DNA from: JAWLFI01 sp964626595
Lineage (GTDB): Bacteria > Bacteroidota > Bacteroidia > Chitinophagales > Saprospiraceae
Length of the DNA: 23,376 nt
Direction of reading: 5' to 3'
Assembly (NCBI GenBank): GCA_964626595.1
Contig: CAZVFU010000035.1
Location: forward strand, 1 to 23,376
A program made the translations under genes and the position numbers. The notes below the pieces were generated by a model. It was not told where the DNA came from, ran no database searches, and saw nothing but the letters and a program-made list of their open reading frames with translations. This document shows, in pieces, positions 5,215 to 13,160 of this stretch (its first letter is position 1; every line of letters starts with the position of its first letter).

Positions 5215-8036
5215 ATAATAAACATGTTTTCAAGAAGAGCTTGGGGCTATTTTGTGCTTTTATTTTTTCCATTTTAGGTGGAAGTTATCTGCATGCACAA
5301 ACGGTTATCAAGGGGCAGGTGATAGATGAATCGACTTCTGACCCTTTGATAGGAGCAACCATAATGGTTCGCGAGACCGGAGATGGAGAAAGTACTGATT
5401 TTGATGGCAAATTCGAATTAAAAACCAGCGCAGATTTCCCGCTCACCTTGGTCATCAATTTCATGGGGTATGGCGAAGAGACGCTGGAATTGCAAGCCTA
5501 TTCTGACCCGCTTCGCATTGAGTTGAGTGAGGGGGGCTTGGTTCTGGAAACAATTAATGTCAAGGGCCAGCGCTTATCAGAGGAGCGCAAAAAGGAGCCA
5601 TTGAGTATGGAGACCCTGGACTTGTTAGCCATTAAAGAGACGCCCTCGGTAAGCTTTTACGAAGGACTGGGTAACTTATCAGGAGTGGATTTGACAACTG
5701 CCAGTTTGGGGTTTACGGTGATTAATACCCGCGGGTTTAATTCTACGAGCCCGGTGCGTTCCTTGCAGGTCATAGATGGTGTTGATAATCAATCGCCGGG
5801 TCTGAATTTTTCACTGGGTAATTTTTTGGGCTCTCCAGAATTGGATATTTTGAAGGTGGACTTAGTGCAGGGAGCGGCTTCCGCATTTTACGGTCCCAAT
5901 GCCTTCAATGGTGTAATTGATATGCAAACAAAAGACCCTTTTATTCACAAAGGCTTAGGGGCCATGGTAAAAGTCGGAGAGCGGAGTTTGGTAGAAACGG
6001 CTATTCGGTGGGCGAACGATGTCAAAAATTCAGAAGGATTACCCTTCTTCGCCTACAAGGTTAATTTCTCGTATCTGACCGCGAACGACTGGGAAGCGGA
6101 TAACTACGACCCGGTAGACGCTTCAGAAGTACCTAAGGATAATCCCGGGGGCTTTGATGCCGTCAATATTTATGGGGACGAATACTTCCCCGTAAATGAC
6201 GCCACCGGTGCTACTCCGTGGGGTAATTCTGCGGGTTTAGGCACCTTTTTTAGAACGGGCTATCGAGAAATTGATTTGGTGGATTATCGAACGGAAAATA
6301 TTAAAGCAAATGCTGTGTTTAGCTTCCGGCTTAATCCTGAGAAGGAGGCCGAGTCTTCTGTTCTTGAGCTGGCGTCCAATTTTGGATCGGGTACGACAGT
6401 TTATCAGGGGGACAATCGGTTTCGATTGGATAATATTTTGTTCTTCCAGAATCGATTAGAGTGGAGAAAGCCCAATAAATTCTTTTTGCGAGCTTATGCC
6501 ACCCATGAGGATGCAGGCAACTCCTATGACCCCTATGCTACTGCACTGCGCCTTCAGCAAAATGCTAAAACTAATGAAGACTGGGGCTTGGATTATCGGC
6601 GATTCTGGCGCTCCCCCGGATTAGGGAACATTCGCGGCCGAATGCGAGAAAATGGATATCCTGACTTAGTGTTTGATCCGGAAACAGGAGGGTTTGACTT
6701 TGACAATGGAGCGGCAGAAGAGTGGTTCAGGACCTTTTCGGATTCTTTGCAAAGGTGGCATCAACTAGCCGAATCTTTTGCAAATGCGGACGGAGGATAC
6801 TTGACTCCGGGCACAGAAGAGTTCGACGCGGAGTTCCAACGATTAACGACTTCTAAAAACAATGCAGAGGAGGAAGGGACCTTATTTTTCGATCGCTCCG
6901 CATTATACCACGCCCAAGGCGAGTATCAGTGGGATATTTCTTGGCTGGATAATTTCCGTACAGGTTTTAGCTCGCGTTTATATCGTCCGAACTCGGATGG
7001 TACTATTTTTGTAGATACGGCTGGAACCACAATTTCAAATTTTGAGTATGGTTTCTATACTGGATTTGACAAAATGTTTTTCGAAGAGGAGTTGACCTTA
7101 AGTGCATCTTTACGCGTCGATAAAAACCAAAACTTTGACTTTGTATATAGTCCGGCTTTGAGTTTAGTTTGGAATCCCATCCCCGACAATTATTTTCGGT
7201 TTTCTTTTTCTTCGGCGGTACGCAATCCGACTTTATCTGACCAGTATTTATTTCTCGATGTGGGGCCGGCTATTTTATCCGGAAACCTTACAGGGGTCGA
7301 TTCGTTGGCCACCCTGGAGTCTTTTGCTGACTATCGGAACACGCTTAATACCGACACCTTATCTTACTTCAATATTGATCCGATTCAACCCGAACAGGTA
7401 CAAACCTTTGAGTTAGGTTATCGGACGATCTTATGGAACGATGTTTTCATCGATGCGGGTTATTATTACAACTTTTATCGTAACTTTTTAGGCTTTAATA
7501 TTGGAATAGATGCAGATATAGGTGATTTTGGATTGCTTGAAGATTTACAGGTATTTAGATATTCAGCAAACTCCGAGCAGCGCATTACCACGCAAGGGAC
7601 TTATGTGAGTTTAAAGTATTATTTTGGGAAGTATAGCTTGACAGGTAATTACTCGTGGAATCGACTCAATTCGATAGAAGAAGATCCGATTATCCCAGCC
7701 TTTAACACTCCAGAGCATAAATTCAATATAGGATTTGGCGGTCGAAATTTAATATTGGATGTTTTCGGAGGGACAATAAAGAATTTAAGTTTTAATTTTA
7801 ATTATAAGTGGATTCAAGGTTTTTTATTTGAGGGGTCTCCTCAGTTCACTGGCTTTATTCCCACCTATCAATTGTTGGATGGACAATTGAGCTGGAGAGC
7901 TGAGTCTATAAATACCACCTTTAAGTTTGGAGCAACAAATATCCTAAATAACCAACAATTTCAAACTTATGGTGGTCCAAGGATTGGTCGTTTGGCTTAT
8001 TTTTCACTAACTTACGACTGGAAAAACTTAGATTAG
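5208..8036 (+). CDS. TonB-dependent receptor, SusC-like
   Basis: A 942-residue outer-membrane receptor. It has a signal peptide (about 1-31, ending LHAQ), a carboxypeptidase-regulatory-like beta-sandwich (about 33-112; GQVIDESTSDPLIGATI, DFDGKFEL), a plug domain (about 125-245; RGFNSTSPVRSLQVIDGVDN, VQGAASAFYGPNAFNGVIDM) and a long beta barrel with many aromatic alternating strands to the C-terminus (RLAYFSLTYDWKNLD). The family takes up siderophores, cobalamin, glycans or other large ligands using TonB energy. No SusD partner follows, so a polysaccharide role is less favoured, and the substrate cannot be told. The next gene, 27 bases downstream, encodes a secreted hydrolase-fold protein and is probably cotranscribed. 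No clear Shine-Dalgarno sequence precedes ATG 5208, common in this phylum; this start gives a complete signal peptide. Confidence 0.93.
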   Translation: MRDNKHVFKKSLGLFCAFIFSILGGSYLHAQTVIKGQVIDESTSDPLIGATIMVRETGDGESTDFDGKFELKTSADFPLTLVINFMGYGEETLELQAYSDPLRIELSEGGLVLETINVKGQRLSEERKKEPLSMETLDLLAIKETPSVSFYEGLGNLSGVDLTTASLGFTVINTRGFNSTSPVRSLQVIDGVDNQSPGLNFSLGNFLGSPELDILKVDLVQGAASAFYGPNAFNGVIDMQTKDPFIHKGLGAMVKVGERSLVETAIRWANDVKNSEGLPFFAYKVNFSYLTANDWEADNYDPVDASEVPKDNPGGFDAVNIYGDEYFPVNDATGATPWGNSAGLGTFFRTGYREIDLVDYRTENIKANAVFSFRLNPEKEAESSVLELASNFGSGTTVYQGDNRFRLDNILFFQNRLEWRKPNKFFLRAYATHEDAGNSYDPYATALRLQQNAKTNEDWGLDYRRFWRSPGLGNIRGRMRENGYPDLVFDPETGGFDFDNGAAEEWFRTFSDSLQRWHQLAESFANADGGYLTPGTEEFDAEFQRLTTSKNNAEEEGTLFFDRSALYHAQGEYQWDISWLDNFRTGFSSRLYRPNSDGTIFVDTAGTTISNFEYGFYTGFDKMFFEEELTLSASLRVDKNQNFDFVYSPALSLVWNPIPDNYFRFSFSSAVRNPTLSDQYLFLDVGPAILSGNLTGVDSLATLESFADYRNTLNTDTLSYFNIDPIQPEQVQTFELGYRTILWNDVFIDAGYYYNFYRNFLGFNIGIDADIGDFGLLEDLQVFRYSANSEQRITTQGTYVSLKYYFGKYSLTGNYSWNRLNSIEEDPIIPAFNTPEHKFNIGFGGRNLILDVFGGTIKNLSFNFNYKWIQGFLFEGSPQFTGFIPTYQLLDGQLSWRAESINTTFKFGATNILNNQQFQTYGGPRIGRLAYFSLTYDWKNLD

Positions 8037-8063
8037 TCTTATTTGCTAACCAAAACAAATCAT

Positions 8064-9599
8064 ATGAAACAAACAATTACACTAATTGCTCTCTTTTTAC
8101 TTCTGGGTTCTCTCTTGTCAGCTCAGACCCGATACGTTGACGAGGTGTTTTCAGAAGTGGAGGTCACTCGAGATGTGACTTATGGTGTCAATGCAACCGT
8201 GTTGGCGCTTCCTGTGGTGGGAGAAGCTATTCCCGAGGAATTAAAGCTGGACTTTTATCAACCAGTAGGCGACACGGCAACTGAACGCCCGTTGGTGATT
8301 ATCTTTCATACAGGCAACTTTCTGCCTCATCCGCAAAACGGAAGTACAGGAGGAACGCGCACAGATTCAGCCATCGTTGAAGTGGCAAATCGTTTAGCCC
8401 GCATGGGATACGTTACAGCTTGTGCTAGCTACAGATTGGGTTGGAATCCGACTGCCCAGGAGCAAGAGGAGCGAATTTTCACTTTGATTAATGCAGCTTA
8501 TCGCGGTGTGCAGGATGCACGGACAGCGATAAAGTTCTTTCGTCGAAATGCAGCCGAAGCTGGTAATGAATATGGCGTAGACACTGATAAAATTGTCCTT
8601 TGGGGAAGCGGTACCGGTGGGTATGTTACCTTAAACACGGCTGTTTTGGATGATTACAATAAAATTCCTGCAACACCTGGCGGCAAGTTCTTAACCGAAG
8701 TAGGAGGGCAGCCTTTCCCAATGGTGTTAGAAGCAGTTAATGGTGATATAAACTGTGACTCTGTGGGAGTTGTTCCTCAGAATTTCCCAGGATTTCCAGC
8801 GGGTGACACCTTAAATTACCCCAATCACGTCGGTTACAGCGCTGACTTTAATCTTTCTGTAAATATGGGAGGTGCATGTGGCGATACGTCTTGGATTGAC
8901 CCGGGTCAGGTTCCTATCATTTCTTACCATGTACCTACCGATCCAAATGCACCCTACATGGGCGATATTTTGTTGGTTCCGGGTTTCAACCTGCCCGTAG
9001 TAGAAGTCTTTGGAGCCTATACCGTTCAGGAGTTTGTTAATGGTTTTGGTAATAATGATGCTTTTGCCGGAATGACTTTCGAGAATGACTTTTCGGATGT
9101 AGCGAACAGCAGAAATGATGGTTTTGATGGATTATACCCGATTATTGGAACATCAGGGCCCGACGATTCGGCTCCATGGCAGTGGTGGAACCCCGATGAA
9201 AATGTGAATCACGCCAATGGAATTATGACTAATCCGGGAATGAGTGCAGAAAAAGGCAGAACGTATTTAGATACGATTATTGGATACTTCGCTCCTCGGG
9301 CTTGTGTAGTTTTAGGTTTAGATTGTGAAGAAACCTCATCCGCCGAGAATCTGACACAAAGTCAATTTACGGTGGCTCCGACACCTGCTTTGAACGTCAT
9401 GCGTATTCAGTCTGAAAAAGATGAATTCATTACGGACTGGCAATTGGTCGATATGCAAGGCAAGGTGATGCGTGAACGTCGTGGCATCAATGTCCAAAAT
9501 GATTTTGTGCGCCGAAATGGTTTAGCTAGTGGGCAATATATACTTCGTGTTGGATTCTCAAGTGGAGCTGTTCAATCGAAAATGGTGATCTTTCAATAG
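8064..9599 (+). CDS. Secreted alpha/beta-hydrolase-fold protein with T9SS sorting domain
   Basis: A 511-residue exported protein. A signal peptide (1-20, ending LLSA) is followed by an alpha/beta-hydrolase core (about 55-300) like carboxylesterase/BD-FAE-type enzymes, with strand PLVIIFHTGNF where such enzymes have the oxyanion HGG motif. The nucleophile elbow, normally GxSxG, reads GSGTGG (181-186): glycine occupies the serine position, so classical catalysis is doubtful. Residues about 435-511 form a T9SS type A sorting domain (VAPTPALNVMRI, DWQLVDMQGKV, GLASGQYILRV, KMVIFQ), predicting export by PorSS/T9SS and surface attachment. I chose ATG 8064 because it begins the signal peptide; a TTG at 8043 only adds seven residues. 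It lies 27 bases after the TonB receptor and probably works with it, perhaps as a binding protein. Confidence 0.85.
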   Translation: MKQTITLIALFLLLGSLLSAQTRYVDEVFSEVEVTRDVTYGVNATVLALPVVGEAIPEELKLDFYQPVGDTATERPLVIIFHTGNFLPHPQNGSTGGTRTDSAIVEVANRLARMGYVTACASYRLGWNPTAQEQEERIFTLINAAYRGVQDARTAIKFFRRNAAEAGNEYGVDTDKIVLWGSGTGGYVTLNTAVLDDYNKIPATPGGKFLTEVGGQPFPMVLEAVNGDINCDSVGVVPQNFPGFPAGDTLNYPNHVGYSADFNLSVNMGGACGDTSWIDPGQVPIISYHVPTDPNAPYMGDILLVPGFNLPVVEVFGAYTVQEFVNGFGNNDAFAGMTFENDFSDVANSRNDGFDGLYPIIGTSGPDDSAPWQWWNPDENVNHANGIMTNPGMSAEKGRTYLDTIIGYFAPRACVVLGLDCEETSSAENLTQSQFTVAPTPALNVMRIQSEKDEFITDWQLVDMQGKVMRERRGINVQNDFVRRNGLASGQYILRVGFSSGAVQSKMVIFQ

Positions 9600-9625
9600 A
9601 AGAAAGTTTATTAGAATGAGTAAAA

Positions 9626-9657
9626 AAAAAGCGGCTGAATTTCAGCCGCTTTTTTTA
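9626..9657. terminator. Bidirectional intrinsic terminator
   Basis: AGCGGCTGAA pairs with TTCAGCCGCT, flanked by an A-run on the left and a T-run on the right. It lies between two convergent genes (ends at 9599 and 9676) and can end both transcripts. Confidence 0.92.
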
Positions 9658-9675
9658 TTTATAATAAACCAAGTC

Positions 9676-10212
9676 CTATTCCTTTTCATCTTGAAAGTTG
9701 AGTTCAAAGCCAATTTTCTGATTGGGTTCGTCATCATCAAAATCTTCCATGAGTGTAATTTCAGAAATAAACTCCTCCATATGTCGAATAAGGTATGGCT
9801 TTTTGAGTTCCTCAGGTCGATAAATTGCCAGTGTTTTAGGTTGTTGGGGTTGACCGTAATTCTCGATATATGGATAATTAATCATGACCATGATCTTTCC
9901 ATTAAAGAGCTGCTGATAGAGTAAACTGCCATTATGCTTAATCATATGGCGATCAATTTTTTCATTTACTTTATGGAAAAGTCCACTCTTTGATTCTCCA
10001 AGTGTCAAAACGACAGCTTCCAGATTTTCAATTTGTGTCTTCGATATTACTTTAGCCTCCAGACCACTTAACTCGACCATCTCTTCCAGGCCTTCGATGA
10101 TGTCATTTTTCAATTGATCTTTCCAGGATTTTCTGTACTCAAGTGTGTTCTCTTTAACTTCTTTATACTTTTTCACTTTTCGGACAAGATTTCTCACTTC
10201 TGTTGGGTTCAT
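9676..10212 (-). CDS. Hypothetical cytoplasmic protein
   Basis: I do not recognise this 178-residue protein. It has no signal peptide or membrane segment. The N-terminal third is charged and helical (RKVKKYKEVKENTLEYRKSW), probably a short coiled coil. The middle looks like an alpha-beta fold with strands AVVLTLG and KIMVMINYP, and the C-terminus is very acidic (LMEDFDDDEPNQK). It is convergent with the T9SS hydrolase gene and shares its terminator, and it is divergent from the small-protein cluster starting at 10344. The ATG at 10212 opens directly into plausible sequence. Composition and codon use resemble neighbours, so I take it as a real gene. Confidence 0.7.
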   Translation of the reverse strand: MNPTEVRNLVRKVKKYKEVKENTLEYRKSWKDQLKNDIIEGLEEMVELSGLEAKVISKTQIENLEAVVLTLGESKSGLFHKVNEKIDRHMIKHNGSLLYQQLFNGKIMVMINYPYIENYGQPQQPKTLAIYRPEELKKPYLIRHMEEFISEITLMEDFDDDEPNQKIGFELNFQDEKE

Positions 10213-10343
10213 ATGTTTTTATTTTAAACTGGTACGAATATTGATGAATATAAAAATAAATCAGGAATGAATCAAAGAAAGCGAGGTTATTGTCGCAATT
10301 GATTCAAAATGAACAATTTACACCAAAATGCCGTTTAGTCAAT

Positions 10344-10634
10344 ATGTCAAGTAATGAACATCTCCTTGAAGAGAGTAAAGCCATGTTAGACTCAGTAAAC
10401 GAAAATATTCGTGAAATTGAGTTAAGTATAAAAGCCGGGTCGAGCGAAATCGACCAGGCAGTAACTACGCATTTGACGGCTTTGAAAAAAGTTAGATTGT
10501 CCGTGCGGTTAATCCTTGAGGATGGAAATTCAGAACAGCAAAAGAAAACTGAAGGCCTGGATGAATATTGGAAGATTATCGCAAAAGGACGTAAACTGCT
10601 TGAAGAGCAGAAAAAAATTTTTAAAAACAGATAA
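10344..10634 (+). CDS. Small coiled-coil protein
   Basis: A 96-residue, highly charged, all-helical protein (LLEESKAMLDSVNENIREIE, KGRKLLEEQKKIF) without signal peptide or membrane segment. I do not recognise a family. The ATG at 10344 is preferred; a TTG at 10290 would add 18 residues. It ends 10 bases before the YtxH-like gene and leads the same-strand cluster, so it is probably cotranscribed with the membrane-anchor genes and may be their soluble partner. It could also be a stand-alone housekeeping small protein. Confidence 0.65.
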   Translation: MSSNEHLLEESKAMLDSVNENIREIELSIKAGSSEIDQAVTTHLTALKKVRLSVRLILEDGNSEQQKKTEGLDEYWKIIAKGRKLLEEQKKIFKNR

Positions 10635-10644
10635 AAGTATAATT

Positions 10645-11025
10645 ATGAAAAATGGAACAAAATTTGGATTAGGATTTGGATTAGGTGTTATTGCCGGAGG
10701 ATTTGCCGGGTATTACCTTACTAGCGAAGACGGTAAAAAGATGCGTAAAAAGGCATCAAAAGAGTTCAAAAAATTTGAAAAAAATTCCCGGAAAGTATTG
10801 CAAGAAAAGTCTGATGAAATATCTGAGAATTTTCAGGGATTTATTGAAAGAGCAGAAGGGCAGATAAAAACAGCTGTTTCAAAATTTGATGATATTAGAG
10901 AATCGACTGCCGAAAAGGCTAAAAAAGGGATTACTGCTTCAGAAGAAATGGCTTCGAAAGGGGCAAAGAAAGCTCAGGAAAAAATTGAAAAGTCAGCACA
11001 GAAGGCGAGAGAAGCCCTTGACTAG
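10645..11025 (+). CDS. YtxH-like membrane-anchored helical protein
   Basis: A 126-residue protein beginning with one glycine-rich membrane segment (about 6-25; FGLGFGLGVIAGGFAGYYL), then DGKKMRKK, the usual YtxH-family junction. The rest is a Lys/Glu/Ala-rich amphipathic helix with repeating KAKKG/KAQEK units, resembling LEA-like or DUF883-like stress proteins. The ATG at 10645 starts immediately before the membrane segment. It would be anchored in the inner membrane with the helix in the cytoplasm. It is followed 29 bases later by a holin-like two-TM gene and then a small basic gene, an order like E. coli yqjD-yqjE-yqjK, where YqjD is a membrane-anchored ribosome-associated protein. The function here is inferred only from that layout. 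Confidence 0.8.
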   Translation: MKNGTKFGLGFGLGVIAGGFAGYYLTSEDGKKMRKKASKEFKKFEKNSRKVLQEKSDEISENFQGFIERAEGQIKTAVSKFDDIRESTAEKAKKGITASEEMASKGAKKAQEKIEKSAQKAREALD

Positions 11026-11054
11026 AAATTATTAGGTTTGCATAAATAGTATCA

Positions 11055-11393
11055 ATGAAGGAGTATCTTAATGAGCTAAGTCTACTGTTCAAAAAGTATG
11101 TAGAGTTAAGCATTGAGGATTTAAAATTAGGCCAGACACAACTTTTTGTAAATTTGGCAGCAGGTCTTTTAGTGCTATCTCTTGTCGGAATCGTGTTGCT
11201 TCTGATCATTATACTATTAGTGATTTCGGGTTGTCTTTTTTTAGCAGAACTGTGGGACTCGGTTCCTCTTGGTTTATTAGGAGGGGCTGGAATCTTACTT
11301 GTACTATTTATTGTATTACAGCTTTTTAGCCATTCGCTTATTTTACGTCCCATTAAGAATATGATTATAAAAATAATTTCAGAAGACTCATGA
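11055..11393 (+). CDS. Phage-holin-like (YqjE-type) two-TM membrane protein
   Basis: A 112-residue protein with an N-terminal amphipathic helix (about 1-28) and two hydrophobic segments (about 30-60 and 68-92; VLLLIIILLVISGCLFLAEL and LGLLGGAGILLVLFIVLQLF). This matches the Phage_holin_3_6/YqjE (DUF1469) pattern. Despite the name, members outside phages are housekeeping inner-membrane proteins, and no phage genes surround it. TAGGTTTG just upstream (11033-11040) fits the TAnnTTTG promoter element, but no TTG lies at the right distance. Its stop overlaps the next ATG (ATGA), indicating coupled translation. Confidence 0.75.
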   Translation: MKEYLNELSLLFKKYVELSIEDLKLGQTQLFVNLAAGLLVLSLVGIVLLLIIILLVISGCLFLAELWDSVPLGLLGGAGILLVLFIVLQLFSHSLILRPIKNMIIKIISEDS

Positions 11394-11626
11394 AAAATAT
11401 TTCATCATATGAAGATCTCGTTCGTCGGAAAAAAGAAATCCAGCTTCAGAAAGCTTTTTTATGGGATGAAATAGCCCATTTGCATCAATCCAGCGAGGAA
11501 GGAGGATCTTCTTATTGGGTACAACGTTTGTTGACTGTTGATCCGGCTGTCATTATACAGACCTGGAACATTGCAGTAAAGTTGGGAAATTACTTCAGAA
11601 AATCTACAAGAAAATCAAATGATTGA
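11390..11626 (+). CDS. Small basic hypothetical protein (YqjK-position)
   Basis: A 78-residue soluble protein, rich in charged residues at both ends (YEDLVRRKKEIQLQKAF, RKSTRKSND), with a more hydrophobic middle (VDPAVIIQTWNIAVKLGNYF). It starts inside the stop of the holin-like gene by a four-base overlap. The position and the opening pattern of an arginine/lysine-rich helix are reminiscent of YqjK in the E. coli cluster, but I see no firm sequence match. Probably part of the same membrane-associated stress module. Confidence 0.65.
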   Translation: MKNISSYEDLVRRKKEIQLQKAFLWDEIAHLHQSSEEGGSSYWVQRLLTVDPAVIIQTWNIAVKLGNYFRKSTRKSND

Positions 11627-11774
11627 TGCAGTTTTTAAATTTTTTCCCGAAGCTGCTTGTTTTGACTAATTGATATAAAAGCGAAAAGCTACATTAATCT
11701 CGGCCAGAGTGATAATTGATTGAATACTTCTTTGACAACCATGAAGATTCAAAGATAACTTATATCAGAGGACT

Positions 11775-11837
11775 AGCGATGTGCAGCTATCCCGCTGCGC
11801 CTTCAGGCGAGCGGGAGTCCGAATCCCGAGGATCGCT
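11775..11837. repeat. Compact multi-hairpin module
   Basis: AGCGAT (11775-11780) pairs with ATCGCT (11832-11837), closing a 63-base unit. Inside, the strongest fold is CCCGCT-g-CGCC / GGCG-AGCGGG (11791-11815), ten pairs with one bulged G and loop TTCA. Alternatives are GCAGC/GCTGC (11783-11798) and CGGGA/TCCCG with a seven-base loop (11812-11828), which compete with it. It is not a tRNA by length or conserved bases. Confidence 0.5.
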
Positions 11838-11842
11838 GGTAG

Positions 11843-12009
11843 TGTCATTACCACTAAATCCGTTATAGGCCAAGTTTTGATCTACCTATCTCGATCTTCA
11901 TTAGTAGAGACAATGCATGTTTTGACTCTACTAATATGCTCTTTCATCTCGCCTTGATGTGACCAACAATCTACTGCGACTTTTCCATACTTTTTTAGGG
12001 GTAATGACA
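11843..12009 (-). repeat. MITE-like inverted-repeat element, copy 2 (inverted)
   Basis: A 167-bp element starting TGTCATTACCACTAAA and ending TTTAGGGGTAATGACA, terminal repeats matching at 15 of 16 positions. The symmetry extends outward: CCGAG-g-ATCGCT-ggt-AG (11826-11842) mirrors CTAGCGATCTCGG (12010-12022) with two small insertions. Its reverse complement aligns with 4181-4354 end to end. The internal hairpin (TTAGTAGAG at 11901-11909 with CTCTACTAA at 11926-11934) sits at the same element position as in copy 1. With one more base at each end (G...C), it is flanked by TA on both sides, which would fit a TA target duplication, though copy 1 does not show this. Confidence 0.7.
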
Positions 12010-12064
12010 CTAGCGATCTCGGAGATGAAGGACCGAGTGAATAACGAGTGGCGAAACGTAGCGA

Positions 12065-12100
12065 CCCTCTGGGCGACGCTAAAAAGCGGCGCCTAGAGGG
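12065..12100. repeat. Long imperfect hairpin near the K+ channel 3' end
   Basis: CCCTCTGGGCG-a-CGCT and AGCG-g-CGCCTAGAGGG form 15 pairs, including one G-T, with one mismatch and an AAAA loop. It lies 60 bases beyond the channel stop. No T-run follows on the minus strand, so a terminator role is unsure. Confidence 0.5.
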
Positions 12101-12159
12101 TAGGCCAAAAATATTAGATAAAAAATGAACAGTTTCTTATTTTTATAGATTGGTATTCT

Positions 12160-12984
12160 TTAGAGGGTTTCTCCGCAATTTTTACAATATTTTGCTCCTA
12201 AATCGTGTCCATATGTAGCGCAATTTGCGCAGTGCTGAGTATTCGTCCTAATATTTTTTTGATGGCTTATTTCAGAGGTGACAATTCCAGTAGGGACGGC
12301 AATGATTGCATATCCCAAGATCATGATAAAAGACGCTAATGTTTGTCCGGCGATGGTTTGTGGTGCGATATCACCATAGCCTACCGTGGTTAGGGTGACA
12401 ATAGCCCAATATATGCTTTTGGGAATGCTGGTAAAGCCATTTTCACTTCCTTCAATAAGATACATTAAAGTGCCGAGGATAATTACGGAGGTGAACACCG
12501 AAAATAAGAATACAATTATTTTCTCCCGACTAGCTCTTAAGGCTTCAGTTAAGACGGATGCTTCTCCAATAAAGCGAGACATTTTTAAAATTTTGAACAG
12601 TCGCAAGAGCCGAATACTTCGAACTACAATTAATGAATGAGTACCTACGATGAACAGACTCAAATAGGTGGGGATAATAGAAAGGAGGTCAATTATCCCA
12701 TAAAAGCTCTTTATGTAGTTCCATGGTTTTCTTACAATGACAATGCGTAAGAAATACTCCACTGTAAATAGTATTGTAAATCCCCACTCTACACCTAAAA
12801 GCCAGATCGCATAATTTTCTTTAACTTGTTCTACGCTCTCCAACATCACAATAAACACACTACATATAATGGCGATGAGTAAAGTAATATCGAACCACTT
12901 ACCCATTGGAGTGTCGGCTTCAAAAATGATTTCATGAAGATCTTCTCTCCAACCCTCTTTAGGCTCTTTTCCGGTTTTTGTCAT
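12160..12984 (-). CDS. Voltage-gated-type K+ channel with C-terminal zinc ribbon
   Basis: A 274-residue six-TM ion channel of the inner membrane. S1 is about 30-49, and S4 (about 118-137; VVRSIRLLRLFKILKMSRF) carries R122, R125, R128 and K131 at three-residue steps, as in voltage sensors. The pore loop has the K+ selectivity filter TTVGYGD (199-205), followed by S6 (about 213-238). The C-terminus lacks RCK or cyclic-nucleotide domains and instead ends in a short zinc ribbon (CANC at 252-255, CKNC at 267-270). The length matches simple KvAP-like prokaryotic Kv channels plus this ribbon. It is transcribed alone, divergent from the ABC transporter operon. The ribbon could set tetramer assembly or sense metal; its role is unknown. 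Confidence 0.93.
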   Translation of the reverse strand: MTKTGKEPKEGWREDLHEIIFEADTPMGKWFDITLLIAIICSVFIVMLESVEQVKENYAIWLLGVEWGFTILFTVEYFLRIVIVRKPWNYIKSFYGIIDLLSIIPTYLSLFIVGTHSLIVVRSIRLLRLFKILKMSRFIGEASVLTEALRASREKIIVFLFSVFTSVIILGTLMYLIEGSENGFTSIPKSIYWAIVTLTTVGYGDIAPQTIAGQTLASFIMILGYAIIAVPTGIVTSEISHQKNIRTNTQHCANCATYGHDLGAKYCKNCGETL

Positions 12985-13101
12985 GGGTGTTAAATACTAG
13001 TGGACGAAGCGAATATAATATGAAAATACTTGCTTCTGCAATATGTCATAGATATAGAGTGATTTTGAGTCATTGAACATGATACTACGCAGAATAGAAT
13101 T

Positions 13102-13114
13102 GTAGTTGAACTAC
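13102..13114. promoter_or_regulatory. 13-base palindrome upstream of the ABC operon
   Basis: GTAGTT-G-AACTAC is perfectly symmetric and lies 47 bases before the ATPase ATG, in the divergent gap with the channel gene. A degenerate -7 element (TACCTTGA at 13137-13144) follows. It is a candidate operator without known matching regulator. Confidence 0.35.
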
Positions 13115-13160
13115 GTGAAATGTAAGTGTTTTTTTTTACCTTGAGATAAAAGATTAAAAG

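Larger units (their letters stand above)
11627..12159. other. Gene-free region with element copy 2 and hairpins
   Basis: No credible gene is seen in these 533 bases. The left part (11627-11770) is AT-rich and shows nothing specific. It is followed by a compact folded module (11775-11837), element copy 2 (11843-12009) and a long hairpin (12065-12100). The region separates the end of the yqjD-like cluster from the end of the leftward K+ channel gene, so it lies between convergent transcription units. Confidence 0.7.

Noticed and set aside
11055..11393. Prophage or lysis cassette because of a holin-like product
   Set aside because: No endolysin, portal, capsid or integrase nearby; the YtxH-holin-like-small gene order is a chromosomal stress-type cluster.
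11775..11837. tRNA gene suggested by a T-arm-like hairpin
   Set aside because: At 63 bases it is too short, lacks D-arm and anticodon-arm hallmarks and a proper T-loop, and a stronger alternative hairpin uses the same bases.
12065..12100. Intrinsic terminator of the K+ channel gene
   Set aside because: The stem is strong but no T-run follows in the minus-strand direction; kept only as a hairpin.
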